NCBI GenBank assembly: GCA_027306605.1
Contig: DAHUZK010000009.1
Span: 1-35,533, forward strand
Direction: 5' to 3'
Length of the DNA stretch: 35,533 bases
Source: Acidimicrobiaceae bacterium
GTDB taxonomy: Bacteria > Actinomycetota > Acidimicrobiia > Acidimicrobiales > RAAP-2
This document shows, in pieces, positions 1 to 8,668 of this stretch. Numbering within the stretch: position 1 is the stretch's first letter; every line of letters starts with the position of its first letter. Made by a program: the position numbers and the translations under genes. Under the pieces are notes generated by a model. That model did no database searches, was not told the origin of the DNA, and saw only the letters and a program-made list of their open reading frames with translations.

Positions 1-90
1 GCGACGCCGTCGTCTGGCCTCTTTGAACAGGGCCTCGGCATCGGTCCCGGCTCTCCGGTCTGCCGTGGGGCGCTGGTCGAGCAGGGTCAT
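1..90 (-). CDS. N-terminus of an unidentified protein, cut by the window edge
   Basis: Reading leftward from an ATG at 90, the frame stays open to position 1 and gives 30 residues, starting MTLLDQRPTADRR and ending in a run of five arginines after EALFKEA. A run of five G lies about 6 nt before the ATG and could act as a ribosome binding site. An acidic then arginine-rich cytoplasmic start of this kind often precedes a first membrane helix in actinobacterial membrane or secreted proteins, but the helix would lie outside the window. It would be transcribed away from the small rightward gene at 145. The product cannot be named. The call rests on start, spacing and composition only. Confidence 0.5.
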   Translation of the reverse strand, partial: MTLLDQRPTADRRAGTDAEALFKEARRRRR

Positions 91-144
91 CGGAGCCCCC
101 GAACGCCGACGACATCCGAGCTCACGGCAGCCCCCCGATCACTG

Positions 145-468
145 ATGAGCGCCGACGAAACCGGGAACGTCAGGGCGGTCGAGGGTGGGTCCAACCTCGG
201 GAGCTGTTTGGAGGAAGCCCGAGACCGCCACCGGATCACGATCAACGACACCGCTCCGGGAGCCACGGTCACGGCCGACATCGTGCGATTCGTCAACGAC
301 CGCGAGGCCCGGGTGCTGTTCACCATCCAAGTCGGAGCACCCATGAACCAGACGTTCGGAGGGCGTATCGGTCGGGCGGTGTTGATCGACGGTGAGTGGA
401 AGGTGGCCCGAGAGACGTTCTGCGAGTTCATGGGGTTCGCCGGCGTACAGTGCCCACCGCCGCCGTAG
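145..468 (+). CDS. small protein resembling the C-terminal domain of NTF2/SnoaL-like lipoproteins
   Basis: This encodes 107 residues if the ATG at 145 is used. The second half has the pattern TADIVRFVNDREARVLFTI, then GRAVLIDGEWKVARETFC, then a CPPPP end. This looks like the last strands of cone-shaped NTF2-like domains, where a beta-strand carrying 'vdG-WKVsr-tfC' closes the fold. I know this pattern from secreted actinobacterial proteins but did not search it. No signal peptide is visible, no Shine-Dalgarno precedes the ATG, and the frame is open without a stop back to position 1. The true start may therefore be elsewhere, or this may be the 3' remnant of a larger gene. No enzymatic residues are recognised. 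Confidence 0.5.
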   Translation: MSADETGNVRAVEGGSNLGSCLEEARDRHRITINDTAPGATVTADIVRFVNDREARVLFTIQVGAPMNQTFGGRIGRAVLIDGEWKVARETFCEFMGFAGVQCPPPP

Positions 469-579
469 GCTCGAGCGCCTGAAAAGCATCGGTCTCCGAT
501 GTCTCGCGACATCACACCGAACTCGTCACCCGGCCCGCCGCCCAAGCCCGCCGGTGGCAGCATGTCCACCTTTTTGTAT

Positions 580-585
580 TACAGT
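580..585 (+). promoter_or_regulatory. -10 box TACAGT of the toxin-antitoxin operon
   Basis: TACAGT fits TANNNT and lies in a short AT-rich island (571-590) in otherwise GC-rich DNA. Eight nucleotides separate it from the GTG at 594, which fits a leaderless or nearly leaderless transcript. No Shine-Dalgarno precedes that GTG. Confidence 0.5.
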
Positions 586-593
586 ATTGGCGT

Positions 594-833
594 GTGGAGA
601 TCCACCCGGCTGCCCGGCGCCACGGCATCAGTGATGACGACATCCTCCACGCCATCGAGCATTCCGTCGCAATCGACGACGTCGGTGAAGACCCCGACCG
701 GTAGTTGGTCATTGGTCCGGATCGCGCCGCCAATCTCTTGGAGATCATCGTGCTCGTCACAGCAGAAGGTGACCAGGTGATCATCCACGCCATGCCACTC
801 CGGGCTGCGTATCGAAAGCTGTTCGACACATGA
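594..833 (+). pseudogene. toxin gene of a type II toxin-antitoxin pair, interrupted by an amber stop
   Basis: The frame from GTG 594 reads VEIHPAARRHGISDDDILHA and continues to a TGA at 831-833. It is broken by one TAG at 702-704. Before the stop it encodes 36 residues; after it come LVIGPDRAANLLEIIVLV and IIHAMPLRAAYRKLF. Both halves belong to one small actinobacterial toxin family normally encoded just upstream of a ribbon-helix-helix partner. In that family the residue at the stop is usually aromatic (RWL/RYL), so TGG to TAG is the simplest explanation. The gene ends in an ATGA overlap with the antitoxin at 830, so the operon layout is intact. Restart at TTG 705 is possible but would leave only about 42 residues. 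The toxin is probably inactive unless the base is a sequencing error. Confidence 0.7.
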
Positions 834-1114
834 CAAAGCGCACGTACGGACATACCAAGTCCGGCACGCCAATCGACGACGATCTCATCGAGAACCTGGC
901 CGCCGAAGCCGAGGCCGGCTACGACGTCGACGCGATCCTCGCCTGGCGCGGCAAGCGCGGGCGGCCCAGGCTCGGCTCTGCGCCGTCAACGGTTGAATCC
1001 GTTCGGCTCGATCCCGACCTCAAGGAGCGCCTCACGCGCCGGGCCGAAGACGAAGGCGTCCCCGTCTCCGAGGTCATCCGAGAGGCGCTCCGTCATCATC
1101 TGGAAGCAAGCTGA
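830..1114 (+). CDS. ribbon-helix-helix antitoxin
   Basis: The 94-residue product has an N-terminal part (YGHTKSGTPIDDDLIENLAA, then EAEAGYDVDAI) typical of antitoxins that accompany small 'HPxARKHG' toxins. After a basic linker (RGKRGRPRLGSAPS) comes a C-terminal ribbon-helix-helix: the strand VESVRLDPDLKERL, then helices around RAEDEGVPVSEVIREALRHHL. By family knowledge it would bind the operon promoter as a dimer and neutralise the toxin. The ATG at 830 overlaps the toxin stop by ATGA, indicating translational coupling. It remains intact although the toxin frame carries a stop. It may persist only as a DNA-binding protein, or the toxin may be read in part. Confidence 0.87.
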   Translation: MTKRTYGHTKSGTPIDDDLIENLAAEAEAGYDVDAILAWRGKRGRPRLGSAPSTVESVRLDPDLKERLTRRAEDEGVPVSEVIREALRHHLEAS

Positions 1115-1193
1115 GGCCTTCCGAAGTCCGTCCCAGGCCCGTCGCACGTTGCAGCGCCGCTCCCGCATGACCAGGAGCGCTCTGAACTGAAGC

Positions 1194-1269
1194 TGGAGCC
1201 TGAGGTCGGATTCGAACCGACGACCTGCGCATTACGAGTGCGCTGCTCTACCGACTGAGCTACCCAGGC
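1194..1269 (-). tRNA. tRNA-Thr (anticodon CGU)
   Basis: The minus strand folds into a full cloverleaf. The acceptor GCCTGGG pairs with CTCAGGC (one G-U pair). There is a D arm GCTC/GAGC, an anticodon stem GCGCA/TGCGC with loop CTCGTAA giving anticodon CGT, and a T arm GTCGG-TTCGAAT-CCGAC. The discriminator is U and a CCA is encoded at 1196-1194. It reads codon ACG. Confidence 0.95.
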
Positions 1270-1365
1270 GATTGTCCCGACCGGAATACCACGGCGACAC
1301 CTCCGGCTCGGGCGACGGTCAGCCAGTGTAAACGGCCTGGTGGAGCCCAGGCGCACCGGCTGCTC

Positions 1366-2502
1366 CTACGCCGCCAGCGCAGCCAGGCGGACGAACAGCG
1401 ACTGGAGCAAGAGCGCCTCGTTGGGGTTGCGCGGGAGCGCCTCGGCTGTCTCGGTGATCAGGCCGACCGCGGCAGCGGCCCCCAGGACGTCCTGGTCCCC
1501 GACGGCAACCGTCTCCGAGGTCGCAGCGCGAACGACCTGCATCCGGTAGCGGCGGGCCAGAACGCCCAATCCGGCTCGCAGGGCGTCGGTGCGGAAGCGG
1601 CGCTCCTCACGCTGGTGCTGCTCGACGATCTCCTTGCGTCCGGGCAGGCCCCGCTCGCCCATCTCTTTGGCGGCGGCCGTGAGCGCCTCGACGTCACGCG
1701 CGTGCACCGCCCGCAGCGGTTCGACGGCCCGATCCGCCGATTCGAGGACCTGTCGCGTCAGCGCCGCCGCCGACGTCCCCGCCGGACCCAGGGCCGCCGG
1801 CACCGACTCCCAGAGCGTGACGCGGGCGGCCACGTCGGGGTCGTCGACCATCACCCGCGCCCGTTCGGGGTTGCCCCCGCTGCTGTCGGCCACCACGGCG
1901 GCCATGTCCGCCGGCACGCCCGAAGCCGTCAACCAGGCCACCAGCTCGGCGCGCGGCACGGGCGGGAAGGCGATCTCGACGCAGCGGCTGGCGATGGTGA
2001 CCAGCTCCGGGAGGATCTGTTCCGCCAGCAGCACGAAGACGGTGTCGCCAGGCGGCTCCTCCAGGGTCTTGAGCAAGGCCGGCGCTCGCAGTGCAGCGAG
2101 CTGGACGTCGAGCACCACGATCACCTGACGCCGAGCGTGCAAGGGCCGGCGCTGGGCCAGCGCGACCACGTGGCGGATCTCGCCGATGGACACCGACGCG
2201 CCACTGCGACGCACGACGTGCAGGTCGGGATCCGTTCCCGCCAGCGCCGCCCGGCAGGTCGCGCACTCCCCGCAGCCACCATCGGGGCACAGCAGCGCGG
2301 CGGCGAACGCGTAGGCGGCAGCCAGCGCGCCGTTGCCCGACGGCCCGCGGAAGAGATACGCGTGCACCGGATGGACCGCGGCGGCCCGCAGCGCCGCCAC
2401 CGCCTCGTCCTGACCCACGACGCCGGCGAAGAGCCCGGCGACGGGCCGGTCTCCCGCACCGGGCTCCACCGTGACCGTCCTCTCGCTCATCGTCTCGCTC
2501 AT
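1366..2502 (-). CDS. holB: DNA polymerase III subunit delta'
   Basis: This 378-residue AAA+ protein is part of the clamp loader that opens the beta sliding clamp at replication forks. Near the start is FAGVVGQDEAVAALRAA. A degenerate Walker A (GPSGNGALA, around residue 55, lacking the GKT core) follows. A zinc-binding cluster CPDGGCGECATC comes around residues 72-83. An LLKTLEEPP segment and a Walker B/sensor-like stretch ending in SRC follow. Loss of the P-loop lysine is normal for delta', which does not hydrolyse ATP. The gene starts with ATG at 2502 inside the tmk stop (ATGA overlap), so it is the last gene of topA-tmk-holB. A second ATG lies four codons in. Confidence 0.93.
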   Translation of the reverse strand: MSETMSERTVTVEPGAGDRPVAGLFAGVVGQDEAVAALRAAAVHPVHAYLFRGPSGNGALAAAYAFAAALLCPDGGCGECATCRAALAGTDPDLHVVRRSGASVSIGEIRHVVALAQRRPLHARRQVIVVLDVQLAALRAPALLKTLEEPPGDTVFVLLAEQILPELVTIASRCVEIAFPPVPRAELVAWLTASGVPADMAAVVADSSGGNPERARVMVDDPDVAARVTLWESVPAALGPAGTSAAALTRQVLESADRAVEPLRAVHARDVEALTAAAKEMGERGLPGRKEIVEQHQREERRFRTDALRAGLGVLARRYRMQVVRAATSETVAVGDQDVLGAAAAVGLITETAEALPRNPNEALLLQSLFVRLAALAA

Positions 2503-3167
2503 CGGCTCGCTGCCGGTCTCTCACCCAGGCGTGCCCGCACCGCGGCCACGATATGGGCCGCCAGCTCGTCGATCGGCAGTTCCCCGTCCACCACGAGCCA
2601 GTGCGACGGATCGGCCGCGGCCTGGGCCAAGAACCCATCCCGCACCCGAGCCGCGAAGGTCGGGCCCAGTCGTTCCATGCGGTCGAGACGAGCCGCACCC
2701 CCCGGGCCGGCGGCCAGACGCGCCGCTGCCACCGCCACGGGCACGTCGACGAGCACCGAGAGGTCGGCACCCAACCCGCCCGTGGCCCATTCGACCAGTT
2801 CGGCCAGCGTCGTGGGGTCGAGGCCGCGGCCGTATCCTTGGTAGGCCAGCGTGGACCCGCTGAAGCGGTCGGTGACCACCCACTGACCCGCCGACAACGC
2901 CGGCTCGATCACGAGGGCCACGTGCTCGGCACGATCGGCCACCATCAACAGGGCCTCGGTGCGCGGGGAGGGAACGGGCGCCGACGGTGCCGCAGCCTCG
3001 TCACCCGGCGCCGCCAAGAGCAGCTCGCGCAGCCTGGCGCCGATGTGCGTGGCGCCGGGCTCCCGGGTCAAGGTGGCGCCGAGCGACGCTGCCAGCGCCG
3101 TCGCCTGGGTCGTCTTCCCGCAGCCGTCGATACCCTCCAGCGCGATCAGGCGACCCCGCGCAGCCAT
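2499..3167 (-). CDS. tmk: thymidylate kinase
   Basis: This 222-residue enzyme phosphorylates dTMP to dTDP with ATP. The P-loop EGIDGCGKTT lies at residues 10-19. The TREPG motif is around residue 35, and DRFSGSTLAYQGYGRGLD carries the DR(Y/F) motif and the substrate-binding glutamine and glycines. The frame is open further upstream into topA, but that stretch is the antisense-like reading of the lysine tail. The ATG at 3167 starts exactly at the family's N-terminus and lies one base after the topA stop, so coupled translation is likely. The gene ends in a 4-bp overlap with holB. Confidence 0.95.
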   Translation of the reverse strand: MAARGRLIALEGIDGCGKTTQATALAASLGATLTREPGATHIGARLRELLLAAPGDEAAAPSAPVPSPRTEALLMVADRAEHVALVIEPALSAGQWVVTDRFSGSTLAYQGYGRGLDPTTLAELVEWATGGLGADLSVLVDVPVAVAAARLAAGPGGAARLDRMERLGPTFAARVRDGFLAQAAADPSHWLVVDGELPIDELAAHIVAAVRARLGERPAASR

Positions 3168-3168
3168 C

Positions 3169-5955
3169 TCAAGAGGGTGCGGGGGGCGGTAGCGGCGAAC
3201 CGGTGTCCTCGGCCGCCTTCGCCGGCGCAGCCCTCTTCGTGGTCGTCTTGGCTTTGGACGCCTTCTTGGCTTTGGACGCCTTCTTGGCCGTAGCCGCCTT
3301 CTTGGCCGTAGTCGCCTTCTTGGCCGTCTTCCTCCGGGTGCTCGGCCCGGCGGCCCGGCGGTCCGCCAGCAGCTCCGAGGCCCGGTCGATGTCGACGCTC
3401 TCGACCGAGTCACCCTTGCGCAGGCTGGCGTTGGTGGTGCCGTCGGTGACATACGGTCCGAACCGGCCCTCTTTGACGACGACGGGCAGGTTGGTGGACG
3501 GGTCGGTCCCCAGCTCGCGCAGTGCCGCCGCCGTGGCGCGGCCCCGGCGTTGCTTGGGCTGTGCGAAGAGCGCGCGCGCCTCGTCGAGCGTCACGGTGAG
3601 GAGCTGCTCCTCGCCGGTCAGGCTGCGGGTGTCGGTCCCACGCTTGAGGTACGGACCGAAGCGCCCGTTGTGCGCCACGATGTCCTCACCCGTGTCGGGG
3701 TCGGCACCCACCGTGCGCGGGATGCGCAGGAGGTCGAGCGCCTGCTCGAGCGTGATCGTCGCCGGGTCCATGGATGCGAAGAGCGATGCCGTCCGAGGCT
3801 TGTCACCGCCCTCGACCAATTCGCCCACCTGGACGTAGGGACCGAAACGACCGGCCTTGACCTGGATGTCCAGGCCGGTCTCGGGGTCCGTCCCGAGCAC
3901 CCGGTCGTTGGAGGGCGCGGCCAGGATCTCCTCGGCGCGCTCGATGGTGAGCTCGTCGGGGGCCACGTCGTCGGGGATGGACGCCCGGTCCTCGCCACGC
4001 TGGAGATAGGGCCCGTAGCGGCCCACCCGCGCCACGATGGGCTGGCCGTCGCTGCCCTCGCCGAGGGGGATCGAGTTGATCTCGCGAGCGTCGATCTCGG
4101 CCAGGTGCGACGCCACCGTCGCCTTGAGCCCCACCCCGTCGACCTCGTTGCCGTCGCTCGCCATCGCACCCGGCGCCGCGCTCCCGAAGTAGAACCGCGT
4201 CAGCCAGGGGAGCGCCTCCTCGGTCCCGGCGGCGATCTCGTCGAGGTCGTCCTCCATCGACGCGGTGAAGCCGTAGTCGACCAGGTTGGTGAAGTAGCGC
4301 TCCAGCAGTCCCACGACGGCGAAGGCGGTGAAGCTCGGCACGAGTGCCGTGCCCTTCTTCCACACGTACCCGCGATCGAGGATGGTCGAGATCACGCTGG
4401 CATAGGTCGACGGACGGCCGACGCCGAGCTCCTCCATCGCCTTGACGAGCGACGCCTCGGTGTAGCGCGCCGGCGGCTGCGTGGTGTGCGAGCCGGGTTC
4501 GAACGCGGCCCCGGTGACCACGTCACCGACCGCCAGCTCCGGCAGCACCACCTCGCGGTCTGCCAGCTCCGCCTCGGGATCGTCCTCGCCCTCGACATAG
4601 GCACGGAGGAAGCCCGGGAAGGCGATCACCCGGCCGCTGGCCGAGAACTCGGCCTCCTCCCCCTGGGCCGCCCCCTCCGGCACCGCCGCCGTCAGGCGCA
4701 CCTGTGCGCTCGTGCCGGTGGCGTCGTTCATCTGCGAGGCCACCGTTCGCTTCCAGATCAGCTCGTAGAGCCGGAGCTCGTCCCCCGAGAGCTGGCGCCC
4801 GGCCTGTTCGGGTGTGCGGAAGCTCTCGCCGGCGGGCCGGATGGCCTCGTGCGCCTCCTGGGCGTTCTTGACCTTGCGCTCGTAGCGGCGCGGCGCGTCG
4901 GGGACGTACGCATCGCCGTACATCTCGCGGGCCTGCGTGCGCGCCGCGCTGAGCGCCTCGTCCGACAGCGTCGTCGAGTCCGTGCGCATGTAGGTGATGT
5001 ACCCCTGCTCGTAGAGCCGCTGAGCCACCTGCATGGCTCGCTGCGCGCTGAAGCGCAGCTTCCGCCCCGCTTCTTGCTGCAGCGTCGACGTCATGAACGG
5101 CGCGGCCGGGGAGCGCCGGAAGGGACGCTCGGTGACAGCGCTGACGGTGAAGGACTGCCCCGTCAGGGCGGCCGAGACCGACGTGGCCTCCGGCTCCCCC
5201 AGGACCCGCACGTCGCCCTTGCCCGTCTGCTGGCCCAGCGCGTCGAAGTCCTTGCCGGTGGCCACCGCCGTACCGCCGAGGGAGACCAGAGTCGCCCCGA
5301 AGCCGGCCGGAGCGGCCGCGTTGGTGAACGTCCCCTCCACCCCCCACCACGTGGCGGACCGGAACGCCATCCGGGACCGCTCGCGTTCGACCACCATCCG
5401 GGTGGCGACGCTTTGCACCCTGCCGGCCGAGAGCCGCGGCATGACCTTGCGCCACAGCACCGGCGACACCTCGTAGCCGTAGAGCCGGTCGAGGATCCGC
5501 CGGGCCTCCTGCGCGTCCACCAGGCGCCGGTCCAGTTCGCGCCACTCGTCGACGGCACGGGCGATCGCCGCCGGGGTGATCTCGTGGAACACCATGCGCT
5601 TGACCGGAACCGTGGGCGACAGCACCTCGGAGAGGTGCCAGGCGATCGACTCGCCTTCGCGGTCTTCGTCGGTGGCGAGGTACAGCTCGTCGGCACCCTT
5701 GAGCAGCTTCTTGAGGTTGGCCACCACCGACTTCTTGGGTTGGGACACGACGTAGAGCGGTTTGAACCCGTTGTCCACGTCGACGCCGAGGCGTGCCCAC
5801 GACTCACCCTTGTAGGCCGCCGGCACTTCGTCTGCGCCCCGCGGCAGGTCGCGGATGTGGCCGACCGACGACTCGACGATGAAGTCGGGTCCGAGCATGC
5901 CGCTGATCGTGCGCGCCTTGGCCGGTGACTCCACGATGACGAGCGCCTTACCCAT
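3169..5955 (-). CDS. topA: DNA topoisomerase I (type IA)
   Basis: This 928-residue enzyme relaxes negative supercoils. It begins with the TOPRIM domain (KALVIVESPAKA, with the metal-binding DEDREGE at about residues 96-102). The catalytic tyrosine is about Y322 in YITYMRTDST. It is followed by several C-terminal repeats, each with an FGPY/RYGPY core (VGRYGPYLQRG, AGRFGPYVQVG, NGRFGPYLKRG, EGRFGPYVTDG). A lysine-alanine-rich tail of about 60 residues ends the protein. Actinobacterial TopoI carries such repeats and tails instead of zinc fingers, and the tail aids DNA binding and processivity. The ATG at 5955 is preceded by GAGGTG at a proper distance for ribosome binding. It is the first gene of the topA-tmk-holB unit. 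Confidence 0.98.
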   Translation of the reverse strand: MGKALVIVESPAKARTISGMLGPDFIVESSVGHIRDLPRGADEVPAAYKGESWARLGVDVDNGFKPLYVVSQPKKSVVANLKKLLKGADELYLATDEDREGESIAWHLSEVLSPTVPVKRMVFHEITPAAIARAVDEWRELDRRLVDAQEARRILDRLYGYEVSPVLWRKVMPRLSAGRVQSVATRMVVERERSRMAFRSATWWGVEGTFTNAAAPAGFGATLVSLGGTAVATGKDFDALGQQTGKGDVRVLGEPEATSVSAALTGQSFTVSAVTERPFRRSPAAPFMTSTLQQEAGRKLRFSAQRAMQVAQRLYEQGYITYMRTDSTTLSDEALSAARTQAREMYGDAYVPDAPRRYERKVKNAQEAHEAIRPAGESFRTPEQAGRQLSGDELRLYELIWKRTVASQMNDATGTSAQVRLTAAVPEGAAQGEEAEFSASGRVIAFPGFLRAYVEGEDDPEAELADREVVLPELAVGDVVTGAAFEPGSHTTQPPARYTEASLVKAMEELGVGRPSTYASVISTILDRGYVWKKGTALVPSFTAFAVVGLLERYFTNLVDYGFTASMEDDLDEIAAGTEEALPWLTRFYFGSAAPGAMASDGNEVDGVGLKATVASHLAEIDAREINSIPLGEGSDGQPIVARVGRYGPYLQRGEDRASIPDDVAPDELTIERAEEILAAPSNDRVLGTDPETGLDIQVKAGRFGPYVQVGELVEGGDKPRTASLFASMDPATITLEQALDLLRIPRTVGADPDTGEDIVAHNGRFGPYLKRGTDTRSLTGEEQLLTVTLDEARALFAQPKQRRGRATAAALRELGTDPSTNLPVVVKEGRFGPYVTDGTTNASLRKGDSVESVDIDRASELLADRRAAGPSTRRKTAKKATTAKKAATAKKASKAKKASKAKTTTKRAAPAKAAEDTGSPLPPPAPS
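3247..3336 (-). repeat. 18-bp tandem repeat coding for the TopA lysine tail
   Basis: Five copies of an 18-bp unit follow each other (CTTGG on the plus strand recurs at 3247, 3265, 3283, 3301 and 3319). They encode a hexapeptide of the form AKKA-x-x on the minus strand. Being a multiple of three, copy-number change would lengthen or shorten the basic tail without frameshift. Confidence 0.8.
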
Positions 5956-6108
5956 GGCGCACCTCGTGGTGCGGCCCGCGGGGCGTCGGTCGGAGCGGTG
6001 GAAGGGAGGGCATGGTCACGTCAGAGTGGGGGCCCGCCACCCCACCTGTCAAGGGCGGGGGGTTCCGGCACGGCTCCCGCGCAGCAGGCGCTCAGGCCGC
6101 TGATCAGG

Positions 6109-8436
6109 TCAATCGGCGGACGCGACGGCGGCGGGCTGCGCCTGTGTCTGGTCCGCGCTGTCGGAGTCCATCGCCTCCCCCGCCCGCTTGGAGAAGGCCA
6201 GTGCGATCAGCAGCACCACCAGCGCCACGCCGGCGATGGACAGGCGGGCGGCCGTGTTGTGGTGCAGCGTGATCACTGCAGGCAGGATGAGGAGCGAGAC
6301 CAAGTTCATCACCTTGATCATCGGGTTGAGCGCCGGGCCGGCCGTGTCCTTGAAAGGGTCGCCGACGGTGTCGCCGATGACGGCCGCCTTGTGCGCCTCC
6401 GATCCCTTTCCTCCCTCGTTGCCGTCCTCGATGAACTTCTTGGCGTTGTCCCATGCACCACCGGAGTTGGACAGGGTGTTGGCCAGCAGCTGACCGGTGA
6501 GGATGGTGCCGGCGAGGAACGCGCCCAGCGCGAAGTAGTTGATGCCGAAGCCGACGATGACCGGCGCCAGGATCGCCAGCAGTGCCGGCGTGGCCAGCTC
6601 GCGTTGCGCCGCTGCGGTGCAGATGCCGATGACCCGCCCGTACTCGGGCTTCTCCGAGTAGTCCATGATGCCCGGGTGCTCGCGGAACTGGCGACGCACC
6701 TCGAGCACGACGGTGCCGGCCGAACGCCCCACGGCGCGGATGGCCAGCGAGGAGAAGAGGAAGCCGATGGAGCCGCCGATCAAGAGACCGATGAACGTGG
6801 TCGGGTTGGCCACGTTGATCTGCGCCGCCAACTTGTCGAAGAGGGCGGCGCCGATCGGATGGTTGTACAGCTGTGCGCCGATGGTCTCGATGAACGAGGA
6901 GAACAGCGCCACGGCGGCGATGACGGCCGAGCCGATGGCCACGCCCTTGGTGATGGCCTTGGTGGTGTTGCCGACCGCGTCGAGGCTCACCATGACGCGC
7001 TCGGCCTCGCCGGTGAACTCGCCCGACATCTCGGCGATGCCCGCCGCGTTGTCCGACACCGGTCCGAAGCTGTCCTCCGAGACCACCATGCCGGTGGTGG
7101 CCAGCAGGCCGATGCCGATGAGGGCCACGAGGTAGAAGGTGAATTCGATGTTGCCGTCGCCGAGCCCGATGGCGACGCCGATGGCGACGACGATGGCGAT
7201 GATCGCCCAGACCGACGATTCGAGACCGATGTAGATGCCCGACAGGACCGTCGTCGCCGGGCCGGTACGCGCCGAGCGGGCGATCTCCTTCACCGGCCCG
7301 CGCTCGGTCGAGGTGAACTGCTCGGTGATCTGGCTCGCCACGAGCGAGAGGACGACGCCGGTCAGGACGGCCCAGAAGACCTTGAGGTCGTGCACGTAGT
7401 ACTGGGCCACGAGCAGCGCGCCGATCACGGTCAGGATGGCGGCCAGCCAGAAGCCCCGGTTGATGGCGGGCAGGGCGTTGCGGTCGGACTTGCGCGCCCG
7501 CACGACGAGGACCCCGATCACCGAGGCGAAGATGCCGATGGCGGGCACGATGAGCGGGAACAGCACGGCCGGCGTCGGGTTCTTGTGGATGGAGGTGAAG
7601 GCCGAGTAGCCGAGGATCAGCGACGAGATGATCGTGATCTCGTAGGACTCGAAGAGGTCGGCCGCCATGCCGGCGCAGTCGCCGACGTTGTCGCCCACGT
7701 TGTCGGCGATGGTGGCCGCGTTGCGGGGGTCGTCTTCGGGGATGCCGGCTTCGACCTTGCCCACGAGGTCGGCCCCCACGTCGGCCGCCTTGGTGAAGAT
7801 GCCGCCGCCGACCCGCATGAACAGGGCGAGCAGCGAGGCGCCGAAGGCGAAGCCGATGAGGACGGCCGTCGCCGAGTTCTGGAAGATCAGGACGATGGCC
7901 GTGGCGCCGGCCAGCCCGAGGCCGACGCAGAGCATGCCGGTCACGGCGCCGGTGCGGAAGGCCACGTTGAGGGCGGCCGCCATGCCGCCCCCCTTCGACG
8001 CCGCCGCCGCCGTGCGCACGTTGCCCCGGACGGCGATGCTCATGCCGATGAAGCCGGTCAGGCCCGAGAAGGCGGCGCCCCAGAGGAAGCAGAGCACGCG
8101 GTACAGGCCGTCCTGCTGGAACGAGAGGGCCACGCCGCCGTCGGGCTTCACCACCTTGGTGGCCGTGAAGAAGATGAGGATGGCCAGCGGGATGATGATC
8201 ATGACGATGGCCCGGAACTGGCGGCCGAGGAAGGCCTGCGCGCCCTCCTGGACGGCCTGGGCGATCTCCCGCATCTTGACCGTCCCCTGGTCCGCCGCCA
8301 GCACGTTGCGGGCGAGCAGGAGGCCGGCGGCGATGCCGACGACACCGGCGGCCAGGCAGATGTACAGCCAGGTCTTGTCCGCCCCGGTCAGGCGGAAGGC
8401 CTGGTAGCCCCCCTCGGCGGCGAGGAAATTGATCAT
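6109..8436 (-). CDS. hppA: K+-independent-type proton-translocating pyrophosphatase
   Basis: This 775-residue integral membrane enzyme couples PPi hydrolysis to proton export. It has about 16 hydrophobic helices. The pyrophosphate-binding signature is DVGADLVGKVEAGIPEDDPR, followed by NVGDNVGDCAGMAADLFES, and the second acidic motif is GDTVGDPFKDTAGPALNP. In the residue pair that sets potassium dependence the sequence reads GNTTKAITKG. Lysine after GNTT and threonine three residues later is the K+-independent pattern, whereas K+-dependent enzymes have alanine there. The ATG at 8436 has only a weak upstream AAAGGG. The 231 bp between it and the permease end at 8669 contain no convincing gene. 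Confidence 0.97.
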   Translation of the reverse strand: MINFLAAEGGYQAFRLTGADKTWLYICLAAGVVGIAAGLLLARNVLAADQGTVKMREIAQAVQEGAQAFLGRQFRAIVMIIIPLAILIFFTATKVVKPDGGVALSFQQDGLYRVLCFLWGAAFSGLTGFIGMSIAVRGNVRTAAAASKGGGMAAALNVAFRTGAVTGMLCVGLGLAGATAIVLIFQNSATAVLIGFAFGASLLALFMRVGGGIFTKAADVGADLVGKVEAGIPEDDPRNAATIADNVGDNVGDCAGMAADLFESYEITIISSLILGYSAFTSIHKNPTPAVLFPLIVPAIGIFASVIGVLVVRARKSDRNALPAINRGFWLAAILTVIGALLVAQYYVHDLKVFWAVLTGVVLSLVASQITEQFTSTERGPVKEIARSARTGPATTVLSGIYIGLESSVWAIIAIVVAIGVAIGLGDGNIEFTFYLVALIGIGLLATTGMVVSEDSFGPVSDNAAGIAEMSGEFTGEAERVMVSLDAVGNTTKAITKGVAIGSAVIAAVALFSSFIETIGAQLYNHPIGAALFDKLAAQINVANPTTFIGLLIGGSIGFLFSSLAIRAVGRSAGTVVLEVRRQFREHPGIMDYSEKPEYGRVIGICTAAAQRELATPALLAILAPVIVGFGINYFALGAFLAGTILTGQLLANTLSNSGGAWDNAKKFIEDGNEGGKGSEAHKAAVIGDTVGDPFKDTAGPALNPMIKVMNLVSLLILPAVITLHHNTAARLSIAGVALVVLLIALAFSKRAGEAMDSDSADQTQAQPAAVASAD

Positions 8437-8668
8437 TCCCGGTGTGCCCTTTCTGTTCCTGTACGTCTGGCGGGGAGGAGGTGGTGGTGCCGCCCTCGCC
8501 CCTGCGGTGCGGCAGCGCCCAACACCGCGGCGGTCGATCTCGTGACCCGGCTCCGCGGACTCGCCGGCGAGGTCGCACCCGGCGCTGGGCCGTCGGGCAC
8601 GATAGCTACTGGCGTGAGCACCGGCAATTTCGACGGCCGGGGCGGTGGCGCTGAGCTGGGCGGCGTGC

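Noticed and set aside
87..569. 160-codon minus-strand frame over the small NTF2-like gene
   Set aside because: No motif, composition of a shadow; the plus-strand frame has the better protein pattern.
499..780. 93-codon plus-strand frame over the toxin gene
   Set aside because: Serine/threonine-rich shadow in another frame of the toxin, whose own frame has family motifs on both sides of the stop.
1096..1356. Minus-strand frame containing a 'VAQSVEQRTRN' stretch
   Set aside because: This is the translation of tRNA-Thr, a common false protein.
3550..5928. 792-codon open frame on the plus strand opposite topA
   Set aside because: Arg/Gly/His-rich antisense reading in high-GC DNA; topA on the other strand has all family motifs.
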